From Saccharum officinarum (lineage: Eukaryota; Streptophyta; Magnoliopsida; Poales; Poaceae): a DNA stretch of 64,000 nt. The notes beneath the pieces are model-generated. The model did not search any database, had not been told where the DNA came from, and worked only from the letters and a program-made list of their open reading frames with translations. Position numbers and translations under genes: made by a program. The stretch lies in assembly GCA_020631735.1 (NCBI GenBank), contig CM036225.1:66328662-66392661 (forward strand), written 5' to 3'. Positions 1 through 12,700 of this stretch are shown here, piece after piece (positions within the stretch are counted from its first letter, which is position 1; each line of letters starts with the position of its first letter).

Positions 1-515
1 CCTTGGCCTTGTTGAGGATTGTTTGAAGGAGATCAGCCACTAGCACAAACAAAAGGGGTGAGAGAGGATCTCCTTGTCTTACTCCTTTTCTACAGTGGAT
101 TGTTTTGCCAGGTACTCCATTAAGTAGTATTGAAAATTTTCTAGAGGAAAGGATATCTCTAATCCACCCTATCCATTTTCACCAAAACCCCTAGCTCTTA
201 AAATTTGAAGGATTGCATCATGTTCAACTTTGTCTAAGGACTTCTCAAAATCTAATTTTAGGATTATCATATTCTTCTTGGACTTATGACAGAGATGGAG
301 ATATTCTGATGCCCATGCCAAGCAATCTTGGATGGTCTTGCTCTTGATAAATCATATTGGTTTATGTGGATTAGCTTCTTAATGACCTTCTGCAACCTGT
401 TTGCTAGGACTTTTGTCAAGAGCTTGAGTGGGCAGTTTAGGAGGGAGATTGGTCTATAGTATGAAGTAGTGATTGGTCCTTCGTTCTTGGGAATTAGGGT
501 TATATAGGAGGGAAA
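1..515 (-). mobile_element. LINE (non-LTR retrotransposon) reverse-transcriptase fragment
   Basis: The minus strand encodes part of the RT domain of a plant L1-like LINE ORF2. In order it shows a TLIPK motif, YRPISLLN, LLTKVLANRL, then LDFEKSLDKVEH, and near the window edge GVRQGDPLSPLLF, all classic LINE RT blocks. The frame shifts by one base at least twice (near 350 and near 165), so this copy is inactive. The catalytic YADD block would lie beyond position 1. The upstream endonuclease is absent: similarity stops near position 515, where unrelated sequence begins. It is a 5'-truncated or internally broken copy. The right boundary is approximate. Confidence 0.85.
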
Positions 516-1380
516 GCCGGTGAGGAGGAGAGGTGGTAGGATAATGGGGCAGCGAAGGGGAGTCAGGCTGCGAGACAAAGAAAATAGAAAGAGGGAGGAA
601 GGAGAAGGTTGCGCGGGGCCCACTAGTCAGACCTCAGCGCCTAGTGCCAAGCCGGCAATCAGCTCACCACCATGCCAGCACATCCAAGTCTACTCCATGC
701 AACATAGCTCGGCGTGGTGACCAATGGTGCCGAGACGTGTTGCCTCGGCGCTGAACCCAGGGTCCAAATCGGAAATTAAAACCGTCAGTGGTTTAAATGT
801 GAATATTTTTTAGAAAAAAGGGATAAAAAATTAAAAATCTGCACAAAAAGCCTCTCGTTCGTATCGGTGGGAGCGGCAGCGATGGCGCCAGAGATTCTCG
901 TCGGTCACGCGCAGGAACATGATTACAGGAAGCAAGATCATTTCTCCGTGGTCGTGCGCCTCCCACTGGTTCCGTTTCTCTTGTCCCTTGAATCCAGGAC
1001 GAGATTGCTGGCCTCCAGCGAGGTCTCTCTGCACGTCTCAGTCTCAAGGTGATAAAGGATCATAGGAAGGCAGCTTCATCATGTCCTGGAGGTGTAGTGC
1101 TGACCAGCTGCTGCATGACTGAATGAGAAGCTCAACTCCACATCACGGAGTGGAGTGTGCTACCCGTGCGTGCCCAAGGGGCACTGTATCTCCGTCTTCC
1201 TTGTTGGGCGAGACCACGGCACAAACAAGGACTTATCTTTAGCGTTCCATTGGGGATTTAACCTCAGGCAAACACAGCTCTCGAAAACTTCGGAGTTAAT
1301 TAATAACTTTTCTCTTAGTATTGGCATATAGGAAGGCAAAGACACTGTCAATACGGGATCCACAGGGTTCCTCATCGAAA
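516..1380. other. No gene recognised
   Basis: Only short open frames without family similarity occur here. At about 1196-1220 the minus strand carries a short stretch (VVSPNKE in one frame) that is also found downstream of the second Exo70 copy near 19665 (see findings). Confidence 0.5.
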
Positions 1381-1439
1381 CAATTACTGGCAGCGGGCCC
1401 TGGCCTGGTCCACCGCCAGACAGAAGAGGCGTGATGACA

Positions 1440-1830
1440 AACGACGCCGATTCCGAGTAGAACAGGTCAAACTAGCCAGACTCTTAATAGAAAGTACCTT
1501 CTATAATTAGATCAGGACACCTTCTTTGGATCCGACTAGGATTGTAACTGCACCATAGCCGTCTCTACCTATATAAAGAGGCGCTACGGGCACCCCCTCT
1601 AAGAAGAACAATACGATCATAACAATCAATCCAACGCAAAGGTTAACGCCGACTGGACGTAAATGCTATTACTCGATTACGAGGGCCCAAACCGGTATAA
1701 ATCCACCGTCTCTTGCGTTAACTATCGAGTTTTGCATACGCCAAAGCCCGAACAACTGTCCCGGGTACCTCCGTGGCAGGCTATCGGTGGTAAAACATCG
1801 ACAGACTGCCCAAATGAAGAGAAGATGGAT
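1440..1830 (+). mobile_element. Probable LTR fragment of a Ty3/gypsy-type element
   Basis: The layout resembles a grass gypsy LTR: a core promoter with CTATATAAAGAGGCG near 1570, followed by a short C-rich leader and a tail ending in CATCGACA near 1803. No coding domain, paired LTR or target-site duplication was found. The assignment rests on general layout and is tentative. Sequence from 1830 to 2200 also looks retrotransposon-derived but could not be placed. Confidence 0.3.
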
Positions 1831-2308
1831 GATGAAGCGAAGCCAAATAGTTGAAATTGCAAAAAGCAAAAGATGCGCAGACATCTTGCATACCTCGCCT
1901 GATGGCGAAGTTAAAGAAGAACGAGGCGAAGTCATCTTGTCACAAGACGCGAAGACAAACTATCAACGACAACCTTCAAGGTCGCAAAAGAGCATAAGGG
2001 ACATAGAGTCGAAGATGTAATGACCAGTTTGCCCTTGGTGTATAGAGGGGTTGTATTCGTTCAAATGAGGGTATAAGGTCATGTGTATGGAAATTACACA
2101 AATTAGAACCTCTATAAATACCCTCTAACATGTACTGTTCACAGATATAAATAGCTTAATGAAGTATGGTAATGCTTCAGCTCTTGTTATGCTTCACATA
2201 CGACTTTAGAATCCAAGTCATTTAAACTTTAAAGCAACAACATTTCATTCTAATACAAACACATACATATAGAACCTATTGTGACTTCCTTGTGGTGGCA
2301 TGCTCTAT

Positions 2309-3768
2309 TCATCGTCCTTCGAATAGCTCTTGCAACATCTCTATCAGATCTTGGGGACCAATTCCTATGGTGGTAATGTTGTTATCCGCTATGTATGTTG
2401 TGTAATCTAGAAGGACTTTATCGATGATAGCTCCGCGCAATCTCCTCCTCAGCTCAGGATCTGGGACCTTCCAGAGCTTCTGAGTGGTGCACGTCTTCTT
2501 TAATTTAGACTCAAACCTAAGCAGCAGGGAGTAGTTTTTTTCCAAATAAGCGAAGAGGTGTAGATTCGAACAAGCATGACACTACTGGTGCCCAAGATTG
2601 TTGTAGATAGCTCTTCATGTAGGCGTTGACTTTAAAATTGAGGTCCATAATGCGTAAATTGAAAATAAAGAAGTGTTGATGCAGCTCCTTCAGCATGAAG
2701 TATGAGTTGTTGAGCAAGAATAAAAACCTGAGGCCTTGATCTGGAAATGATTTTGACACTTTGACAAGCTTGTCTTCTAGATAATATGTTATCTCTGTGA
2801 TCATGCTGGCCAAAGGTGATATGTTTGGAATCAGAGGCACATACTTACCAAGGGTAGCTGCTTCACAGACAACCGCATTCGCAGAAAAGCCATTAGCCTT
2901 CAGCAGCATGATGTAGCTCTTCATGGATAGATTGGACTTATGAATGTCCAATGATCCTTGTGGAGCTTGAGCATCCGATGAGTCGTCGTCATCGTCCTGT
3001 TGCAGCTCTATGATATGGCTCCTACAGTCCTCCATTGTGCTCCATATGGCCTCACCCGCCTTTCCCTTCTTTGCTAACAAGAGGCCTACCAATTCAGCTT
3101 TCTATCCTTCCAACTTCTGCAGAGGGTGGCGAAGAGAACATCAGCTGAATCTCCGATAACGCCTCGGACAGAGCATTTTGCACACCCAGCAGGGTGCTGA
3201 GCTTCAAGTATGATACCGGTGACCCATTCATAACAAAAACTTCGTTAGCTATGCTGTCAACAAATGTAAGCATTTTCGACATGGCAACTTGAATGAACCT
3301 TGCAAACAGAAAATCACTCCGAGACGTCGTGTCCGTGATTGTAGCGAGAGCCAGCATCCAGCTCCAACTCCTAGCATGCTCTAGTTCCTCTGTACCTGAA
3401 GATGCACCATCAGCGAGGTGGAGAACCCAGCCAATTCCCAGATCTGTGAACCACCTCTGCAGGACATTCATGTCGCCGCCTTTGCTGTGATCTGTGCACC
3501 AGAACTCCTGCACCACGCTTTCAATTTGATTCACCTTCTTATCCTTTTCCATTTCCTCCAACTCCGAGTCCAAGTGCATGGCCGCTCTCTTCATATTCAT
3601 ATAGATAGAGGTAGAGGACAGACGAGAACCACTAGATGTGTAGGCAGTCGAGACTATGGTACCTGATGAGGAGCTGCCATTGCCAATGGTATATGAGCTT
3701 GATCCTCCTGTCTACTTGTGGTACCTCCAAAAAGACCCGCGGCGGCCATCCCTACCCTCCATGTCCAT
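2309..3768 (-). pseudogene. EXO70-like exocyst subunit, broken copy A
   Basis: Exo70 proteins are subunits of the exocyst, which tethers secretory vesicles at the plasma membrane; grasses have a large, fast-evolving set, some linked to immunity. The intronless minus-strand frame covers most of an Exo70 domain: N-terminal helices, RWFTDLG, a middle part with SWAPVVSCLF, and the family C-terminus LWKVPDPELRRRLR...MLQELFEG before a TGA stop. The most upstream in-frame ATG is at 3768, and an internal ATG lies at 3600. Three lesions are visible: an in-frame TAG at 3712-3714 (codon 19), a one-base insertion at a T triplet at 3099-3101, and a frame change at a 7-T run at 2535-2541. Both frame changes sit in homopolymers, so base-calling error is possible, but the stop codon is not explained that way. 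The closest relative in the window is copy B (16328-18040), in divergent orientation. Confidence 0.85.
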
Positions 3769-4550
3769 GCTCGCGGCAGCGGCGGTTCAATTCCCCGGCC
3801 ACGTACAAGAGTAACAGCTTAAGGAGACGACGATGATTGGGATTAGGGATTGCTGTTCCTGGCCGGCGGTCTCCTCTGACCTCCCGTCGTCTCTCCAGAT
3901 GTGACAAGGAATTTGAACATTGGAGCGATACAAAGCGGCTCGATGTCATCGCTGGTGAAGACAACAATGCTGCGGCAGCAGTGCTGGGGGCAGACCCGGC
4001 GGAGAGTGCAATGCTTTGGGTAGTATAGTATTTGGGCTAAGATGGGCCATCGACATTACAGACAGCTTAATTTGTGATGAAAAAAATTACAATTTAATAA
4101 ATACTTGGTAGCATTTTTACTTCTTTCGGTCTTTGGTGTGGCTTTTATCTTTATTTTTTCTTCTATATATTATAAATAAACTAGTCCAGGTGCATTACCG
4201 GTCCACATGTACCTTTTGCAGCTATCGCTTCAACAGGATTTTTCACTTTTAGATTCTGGTTTTCTTGTCTGCTCTCTTTGTTTCGTGTTGCAGGTTCAGC
4301 GGTAGTTTGCCCCCCAGTTTTCATGTACGCAACACAACAGCAGGGCAAGCAGAGTGCAGGTGAGCTCAACAAGTATTTTTCTCTAAAGTCTGAATAGCAG
4401 TTGCAGTAGCAATGTCTCAGATTTGTGAAAAAGTTCCTTTCTAGCTACAGCAGCTAATCTCTGAAGTAATCATTGCAATGTTTTCTTTAGTCTGTTCACT
4501 AGTTATTTCGTCTCCTAGTGCTCTCTGTTCTTGCGTTGCGTGGATATGTA
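3769..4550. other. 5' flank of EXO70 copy A; no gene seen
   Basis: Upstream flank of the broken EXO70 gene, up to the gypsy insertion site. It holds only short frames without recognisable similarity. A promoter is expected close to 3768, but no convincing TATA box was identified. Confidence 0.4.
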
Positions 4551-4718
4551 TGTTAGCAGCTAGCTAAGGAGGGAGGAAGGAAGAGAGGAATTCCGACGAA
4601 CTGGCTCTCGGCGATGGCAGGTTGCCGACGACGACGGGTTCTCTCTGTTACTTGCAAATGAAGAAGACAAGTTTAATATGTTTACAGCTTGCCCATTCCA
4701 GGCTCAATCCACGCCTAT

Positions 4719-5105
4719 TGTTATGAACGACGTATGGAATATGAAGTAAAACGAAATCAATCACAGCGGAGACACACGATTTAACGTGGAAAACCCCTCC
4801 AATACGAAGGGGAAAAACCACGGGCACCAGCCAGCAACAATCTCACTATCTCAAAAGTTTTGGGTTACACTCCTGTGGCGGCTTACAAGAGAATCAAGTC
4901 TCCAAGAAACCCTAGCAAGGGTATATATGTACCATACCGCGGGGGCTCCGCCCCCCGCACCCCCCGTGTGTGCACGGGCGCGGCCTGATGGGCCGGCTTC
5001 AGACTCCGCTACGCTCCGGCCCAGCCTTCGGTTTTTACGGGCCTCCGCTTCGCTCCGTCAGAAGCCCGGCCTATATCTTGCAGTGAATTTGGAAGAACTT
5101 CAACA
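4719..5105 (-). repeat. 3' LTR of the nested copia element
   Basis: A 387-bp terminal repeat beginning TGTTATGAACG and ending TTCAACA on the plus strand. Compared with the 5' LTR it carries about 97 extra bases (roughly 4914-5010), including a GC-rich self-complementary stretch (GCGGGGGC...GCCCCCCGC). Confidence 0.93.
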
Positions 5106-5205
5106 AACTCCACCTTGAGACAAATTCATCTTGTATCATAAATCAACCAATCATCCTGAACAACAAAAGATAGAAAACCACTGGTGCCAACAATAGTCTC
5201 TTGGA

Positions 5206-8200
5206 CTATTCAATTAAACCAACTAAGCTTGAGCATAACTCAAACTTAGCAACAGGAACAGGCTTTGTCATCATATCAGCAGGATTATCATGAGTACTAA
5301 TCTTGCATACCTTCAGCTTACCTTCTTCAATCACATCTCACACAAAATGATACTTGATATCTATGTACTTAGTTCTCTCATGGAACATCTGATCTTTAGT
5401 GAGGTAAATTGCACTTTGACTGTCACAGTGCAAACTTATGCAAGATTCAAATCCACTGAGTTCTGCGTACAAACCTTTCAACCATATCAATTCTTTGCAC
5501 GCTTCACAAATAGCCATATATTCTGCTTCAGTAGTAGACAAAGCAACAACAGACTGTAACGTAGCCTTCCAACTCACAGCACAACTGCCAACAGTAAACA
5601 CATAATCAGTAATTGATCTTCGCCTGTCCAGATCAGCAGCATAATCAGAATCCACATAACCAATGAGACCCTTATCAGTTCTTCCAAACTTCAAACAGGA
5701 ATCTGCTGTGCCTCTGAGGTACCTGAAAATCCACTGAACTGCCCTCCAATGTTCTTTGCCAGGATTAGACATATATCTACTAACAAGACTCATAGCATAT
5801 GACAAATCTGGACGAGAGCAAATCATGGCATACATCAAAGACCCAACAGCACTAGAATAAGGAACCCTTGACATGTACTCAATCTCTGCATCTGTACTAG
5901 GACACTGAGCAGCTGACAACTTAAAGTGAGGTGCAATAGGGGTACTAACAGCCTTAGCATTTTGCATGTTGAAACGCTAAAGAACTTTTTTGATATAATG
6001 TTGTTGACTAAGAAATAGCAAATCAGATTTTCTGTCTCTACTAATTTCCATACCAAGAATTTTCTTAGCACTACCAAGATCTTTCATATCAAACTCACTA
6101 CTTAACAACTTCTTTAACTTAGTGATTTCATTCTTGCTCTTGGCAGCAATCAGCATATCATCAACATATAACAGCAAATATATAAGTGATCCATTAACAT
6201 GCTTGATGTAAACACAGCTATCATATCTAGATCTTTTGAAACTGTGTGACAACATAAATGAATCAAACCTTTTGTTCCACTGACGAGGGGACTGTTTCAA
6301 ACCATACAAGGAGCGCTTCAACTTGCACACATATTTTTCCTTGTCAGGCACTATGAACCCTTCCGGTTGGTCCATGTATATGTCCTCCTCTAGCTCTCCA
6401 TGCAAAAACGCAGTCTTCACATCTAACTGCTCAAGCTCAAGATCATGTGAAGCAACAATACTTAAGAAAGTACGAATTGAACTATGTTTTACCACCGGAG
6501 AGAACACATCATTATAGTCAACACCCGGAATTTGACTGTAGCCTTTTGCAACTAACCTTACCTTATACTTTGGAGGCTCGCTTGGAGATAAACCCTCCTT
6601 TCTCTTGAAGATCCACTTACAGTTTATGGTCTTCTTTTCCTTAGGCAAAGGAACAACCTCCCATGTACTGTTCTTCTCAAGAGACTACATCTCCTTATGC
6701 ATAGCAGAAATCCAATTCTCACTATCAGCACAACGAACAGCTTCTTTATAGGTTGCTGGCTCATGAACATTCTCCACCTGTTCAGCACAACTCAAAGCAT
6801 AGTAAGACAAATTACATTCTTCGATAAGACGTTTATGAGGTACAACTGTCCTTGTTGACTTGCGTTGAGCAATAGGTAATTCCTCCTGTAGCTGCAAACT
6901 AGGAGGAGTTTGCTGAACATCATCATGAGCATCATCATCAGCAACATCATTATTATGGTCATCCTGCTCATCAGCAGGCTCCACCTGCACACCTATATCA
7001 TCATCAACATGCTCCACATGTATGCGCATACTCTGCAGCTCTTTTTCTGGAACATGATCTGAGGGCAAACTGTCAGTAAACATCACAGATTCATTGAATA
7101 CAACACTCCTGCTCATAAAAGTCTTCCATGTTTCAGGATTCCACAATTTATAGCCTTTGATTCCCGAACCATAACTAAGGAAAAGACACTTAACAGCTCT
7201 AGGCTCTAATTTTCCATTGTCAACATGAGCATAAGTAGTGCATCCAAAAACTTTTAACTGTGAATAATCAGCAGGCGTACCAGACCATACCTCAATAGGA
7301 GTTTTCTTATTTAGTGGAATAGAAGGTGACCTGTTTATCAAGTAACAGGCAGTATTAGCAGCTTCAGCCCAAAAACGCTTGCTCATCCTTGCATGAGACA
7401 GCATGCAACGGGCCTTGGAGATAATGGTCCTGTTCATCCGTTCTGCCACACCATTCTGTTGTGGAGTATGGGGTATGGTGTGATGCCTAACAATGCCTTC
7501 CTGTCTGCAATAATCATTAAAGGCATGCGAACAAAATTCTCCACCATTATCAGTACGAAGCAATTTTACATTCCTTTCAGTTTGTCTTTCTATCATTACT
7601 TTCCAGTTCTTAAAAGCAGCAAAAGTATCATCTTTCTGTTTTAGAAAATAAGGCCAAACCCTTCTAGAGTAATCATCAATAATTGTAAGCATGTAACGAG
7701 CACCACCTAGTGAGGGCTTCTTAGAAGGACCCCATAAATCAGCATGAACATAATCAAGAGTACCTTTGGTGGTGTGAATAGAAGTGTTGAACTGTACCCT
7801 CTTATGCTTGCCGAAAATGCAATGCTCACAAAAATTTATCTTACTCGAAGTGCAGCCTTTCAGTAGGTTTCTCTTTATCAAATCTGTCATACCATGGTGA
7901 CTCATATGTCTCAAACGCATGTGCCAAAGGTTAGTTTTACTAGGTTCATCATTAGTAACAGCAGCAGCAGCGGAATCAGAACCATGTAAAGTACACCCTC
8001 TAAGGACATATAACTTTGCAGAATTAAGATCACCTTTTAAACAAACAAGAGAACCTTTTGATACCTTCAGAATGCCATCTGAACCGGAATATTTGTAACC
8101 TTCTGCATCAAGCGTGCTCAATGAGATAAGATTCCTGGACATCCCTGGTATATACCTGACGTTTTTTCAGCGTGCGTGTCATGCCATCATCAGTCTTGAT

Positions 8201-9232
8201 CTGAACTGATCCAATCCCCACGACGTCACATGGGTTATCATCTCCCATCCGCACAACATCCCCTTTCTGCACAGACTTATATGAACTAAACCAATTTCTG
8301 TTAGTGCAAATATGAAATGAACATGCGGAATCTAGAATTCATTCATCATGACCAGCAACACAACCAGCAAGCACTATCAGACAATCTCCAGAATCATCAT
8401 CAGACGCAGCAGCAACAGAGACCTTACCAGCCGACTTATTTTTTCTCTTCTCCTTATTATGTACTTTTCTGCAATCCTCAACATTATGATTTGTCAGCTT
8501 GCAATAAACACAGAACTTTTTATTACCATGCGGCTTGGACTTTGAACGGCCTCTCCTCTCGTAGTTCTTTCTACCATCAATGCTATCATATGAGGATCTG
8601 TTATCAGTTCTGCCTCTCACATGCAAAGCTTCGCCCTTTGAGGACGACGTTCCGTTATGCTGCACCATAACTTTCATCTTCTCCTTAGACTGGAGAGCCT
8701 CATAAACTTCCTTTAGGGTTAGTTCATCACGGCTCAAAAGTATGGTGTCACGAAAATTTGCATATGAATTTGGCAAAGAACATAATAGTAGAAGACCTAA
8801 GTCCTCATCATCATACTTCACCTCCATCGACACTAGGTCAGCCACGATCTTCTTGAATTCAGCGATGTGGGTTATCACCGAATCCTTCTTCTTCATCCTC
8901 AGAGTGAACAGCTTCATCTTCATCTGCATCTTACTGGTTAGATCCTTGCACATACAGATCGATTCCAGTTTTAGCCATAGTTCTGCAGCAGTTTTCTCTT
9001 TCAAACACTCCTGCAAAATATCATTATGAAGATATAACTGAATTAGGGCGAGAGCTTTCTGATCCTTGTGGATCTCCTCAGGAGTCCAATCGGCCTTCCT
9101 CTTGTCGAAGTTATCAAGCGTCTCATCGTAGTCATGAGTCTGCGCCAGAATTCTCCGCATCTTAACTTGCCATAGCGAGAACCGCGTGTCGTAGTTCAGC
9201 AGCGGAAGATCGAACTTCATCGACGTCATCAT
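5206..9232 (-). pseudogene. copia gag-pol polyprotein, inactivated
   Basis: Domains in order on the minus strand: Gag of the UBN2 type from the ATG at 9232, with zinc knuckle CVYCKLTNHNVEDC near 8480; protease core ILDSACSFH at 8310-8338; GAG-pre-integrase and integrase 6685-8142 (HMRLRHMSHHG, LLRTDNGGEF, HTPQQNGVAER); RT 5977-6648 with active site YVDDMLI; RNase H 5206-5967 (STTEAEYMA, HCDSQSAI), ending at a TAG. Lesions: TGA at 8339-8341 where a Trp is usual, TAG at 6685-6687, TAG at 5977-5979, TGA at 5338-5340, and a one-base frame change at a 6-T run (8162-8167). All four stops fit single C-to-T type changes (TGG, CAG, CAG, CGA). The Gag start was chosen because it follows the primer site and begins the UBN2 similarity. 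Confidence 0.93.
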
Positions 9233-9251
9233 GAACCCTATAGTAACCGAA

Positions 9252-9264
9252 GCTCCGGTACCAC
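9252..9264 (-). other. copia primer-binding site (initiator tRNA-Met type)
   Basis: Minus strand TGGTACCGGAGC, two bases inside the 5' LTR, complementary to the 3' end of plant initiator tRNA-Met with small mismatches. It fixes the element's orientation and the inner LTR edge. Confidence 0.75.
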
Positions 9265-9265
9265 T

Positions 9266-9555
9266 TGTTATGAACGACGTATGGAATATGAAGTAAAACG
9301 AAATCAATCACAGCGGAGACACACGATTTAACGTGGAAAACCCCTCCAATGCGAAGGGGAAAAACAACGGGCACCAGCCAGCAACAATCTCACTATCTCA
9401 AAAGTTTTGGGTTACATGCCTATGGCGGCTTACAAGAGAATCAAGTCTCCAAGAAACCCTACGCTCCGGCCTAGCCTTCGGCTTTTACGGGCCTCCACTT
9501 CGCTCCGTCAGAAGCCCGGCCTATATCTTGCAGTGAATTTGGAACAATTTCAACA
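9266..9555 (-). repeat. 5' LTR of the nested copia element (shortened)
   Basis: A 290-bp repeat matching 4719-5105 except for a single block of about 97 bp missing after AAACCCTA, where short matching bases on both sides suggest a slippage-type deletion. Because the deleted block lies inside the LTR, it must post-date insertion or arise at reverse transcription. Confidence 0.92.
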
Positions 9556-9732
9556 CCTATTTCACTCACTCCTTTGCTGGGCCTCAAGGCACATGTCACA
9601 AGCCCACTCAGGGCCGCTTAGCTTCTTGGACGCAGTCCTGGGCCAGGAGCTCCTTATGGTCTTGGCTTCCTTGGGCTGGGCTGGAGTATGGTGCTTGATG
9701 ACACTTCCCTCCCCTTGGGATCCGGCATGTCC

Positions 9733-12700
9733 CTAGGCCGGAGCAAATGGAAAGAGTTGCTTTAGGTGACCGATATCTTCCCAGGTTGACAGATCTTCAG
9801 AGATGCCAGACCATTTGACCAGAACTTGAGCAACCGAGCCAGAGCCACGAGGATGCATACGGCGCTGAAGAAACTGCTCAGGCACTTGCAAGGCATCAGT
9901 AATGTCAGGAAGGGTAGGTGATACCTGGGTCAGAGTGGACGTTGCCGGCTTGAGCAGGGAGACATGAAAAACTAGATGGATAGAGGAGCCAACTGGAAGC
10001 TTCAACTTGTATGCAACAGCCCCAATATTGTCAATGATCAGAAAAGGGCCAAAGTATTTGAAGCATAATTTGCTGTTGGCACGAGGAGCTAGAGAGGATT
10101 GGACATACGGTTGCAACTTGAGGAAGACTGAATCTCCGATTGCAAACTGGCGATCAGAACGCTTTTTGTCGGCCTGAAGCTTCATTCTTTGTTGTGCACG
10201 GAGAAGGTGCTGGCGGACAGCAGATAACATCACCTCACGCTCCTGCATCCAAGAGTCCAGTTTTGGAACATCAACCGCCGAGTCAGGAGACAGGCCGAAG
10301 TGGCGAGGAGGGTGTTCATATAGAACTTCAAAAGGGGAATGACCCAAGGAGGAATGCCAGCTAGAGTTGTACCAAAACTCTGCGAGAGGAAGCCATTGCA
10401 GCCACTTCCGAGGACAAGAATGAACAAAGCAATGGAGATAGGTCTCCAGACATTGGTTAACCCGCTCAGTTTACCCGTCAGACTGAGGGTGGTAAACTAA
10501 ACTCATACACAAAGTAGTGTTGGCCAATTTGAACAGTTCACGCCAAAAGGTACTTGTATAGATGCGATCCCTGTTAGAAATGATATGTGATGGCATTCCG
10601 TGCAGCTTATAAATGTTGTCCAGGAAAGTCTTGGCTATTGTGACTACTGTAAATGGATGGAGTAGGGGGATGAAGTGAGCGAACTTGCTGAACTTGTCAA
10701 CCACAACCAGCACACAATTTGCGTTGCTAGATCTTGGTAGTCCCTCAATAAAGTCCATAGATAGTACTTGCCAGGACTCAGTAGGAACAGGCAATGGTAC
10801 CAGTAAGCCAGGGTAGCGTGCCCGATTTGGTTTAGCCTGAAGACATGTAGAGCAGGACTGAACAAAAGCACGGACTGCGGATTTCATACCTTTCCAGGCG
10901 AATAATTTCTTCATTTTGCTGTATGTCACTAGAAAGCCTGAGTGGCCCCCGAGTGCAGATGAATGCATTGCTGATATGACCCGCTGGTGAACAGTTGGAT
11001 TATCTCCAATCCAAATGTGATCATTGAGCTTGATTATGCCATTAAGTAATGTATAGGGGTGCCTGCTCTGACGAGCAACAGCGAGCTCCTGTAATAAGGC
11101 AGCAGAGAATGGGTCTTGCGTATAACCAGAGGCAACTTCTTCGAGCCACTGTTGTGATGTGGAGGAAATAGCATTCAGCACAGTGGGTGGACTTGGGTGC
11201 CGAGAGAGGGCGTCAGCGCTTGGTTAGAAGACCCTGGACGATAGACAATGTGGTACTAGAGGCCAACCAACTTGGTGTAGATCTTTTGTTGCCACTGTGT
11301 ATGAAGGCGCTGATCTGATAGATGAATCAAGCTGCGGTGGTCGGTCACTATGACAAATTCAGCATGTTGCAAGTACGGGCGCCAGTGATCAACTGCAACT
11401 AGCACTGCGAGGTATTCTTTTTCATATGTAGACATACCACGAGTCCTAGGCCCCAAAGATTTGCTGATAAAGGCGAGGGGGTGGCCATCCTGTGTAAGGA
11501 CTGCACCAATACCGGCGTCAGAGGCATATGTCTGGACTTGGAATGTCTTGGAGAAACCCGGCAATGCCAAGGCAGGTGCCGAGACCAAGGCTTCCTTGAG
11601 TGCGCCAAAGGCGGAGGCATGAACCGAAGACCAGACATAGAGGGTTCCCTTCTTTAGTAAGTCTGTCAGAGGGCGTGCGATGAGGGCATAATTTTGGACA
11701 AATTTCTGGTAGTATCCTACCAATCCCAAGAAGCTCCGAAGCTCTTTAACATTAGTAGGAGTAGGCCACTGGTGGACCGCTTCAATTTTAGAAGGATCGG
11801 TAGAGACACTAGCTGCGCCAATAACATGGCCTAAGTAGGAGATGTTCTGCTTGGCAAACTGGCACTTGGAGAGTTTGAGACACCACTAACCCACAGACAG
11901 TAACTCCAGTACTTGGCTCAGATGAGTAAGATGTTCACCGAGGGTCTTACTATAGATTAGAATATCGTCAAAGAAGACCAGCACACAGATTCGAAGTAGC
12001 GGGCGCAGCACGGTGTTCATGGCTCCTTGGAATGTATTTGGTGCACCGATCAGCCCAAAAGACATGACTGTGTATTCGAACTGCCCCCAGTGAGTTTGGA
12101 AGGCGGTTTTATGTTCTTCACCTGGAGCGAGACGGATCTAGTTAAAGCTAGCTCGCAGATCAAGGCTAGTGAACAATTGGGCACCGGCTAACTCGTCCAG
12201 CAATTCATCAATGACTAGGATGGGAAATTTAGACTTCACAGTGAGTGAATTGAGGAGTCGATAGTCCACACACATCTGCCATTCACCATTTTCTTCTAAA
12301 CCATAAGAACAGGTGAGGAGAATGCGCTAGAACTTGGCCTGATAAACCCAGTCTGTAACATTTCGGATACTTGGTTCTCAATTTCAGTTTTGAGGGTAGG
12401 TGAATAGCGATATTGCCGAACAGATACCGGTGTTGTGCCTGGGACTAGGGGAATCTTGTGGTCACAGTCCCGTCGAGGAGGAAGATCTGTTGGCTCAGCA
12501 AAAAGATGTTCGAACTGTGTAAGTATAGGCTGCACGTCAGGATGGACTGCCTCAGATTGAACACCCGGTGAATTTGGTGATACCAAGAATAACTGCAAAA
12601 GCTGACAGTCTTGAGAAGTGGGAGATATGCCATGCAGTACAGCAGTTGAACGGCCATAGGGAAGAGAAATCTAGCGCTGCAACCAATGTATCTTCATTGG

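Larger units (their letters stand above)
4719..9555 (-). mobile_element. Complete Ty1/copia LTR retrotransposon nested in the gypsy 3' LTR
   Basis: Terminal repeats lie at 4719-5105 and 9266-9555, flanked by a perfect target-site duplication CCTAT (4714-4718 and 9556-9560). On the minus strand the 5' LTR is followed by TGGTACCGGAGC, close to the initiator tRNA-Met primer site, and the 3' LTR is preceded by a purine tract (AAGGTGGAGTT). Internal order is gag, protease, integrase, RT, RNase H, which defines Ty1/copia. The host LTR sequence on either side joins perfectly, proving insertion after the gypsy element. The coding frame is interrupted by stops and a frameshift, so it is non-autonomous now. 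Confidence 0.96.
4551..9703 (-). repeat. 3' LTR of the gypsy element, interrupted by the copia insertion
   Basis: Halves 4551-4718 and 9561-9703 align end to end with the intact LTR at 15109-15418 once the copia element and one copy of its CCTAT target duplication are removed. The two gypsy LTRs differ by scattered substitutions (for example GGAGGGAGG against GGATGGAGG near the start), so the gypsy element is not very young. Confidence 0.92.
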
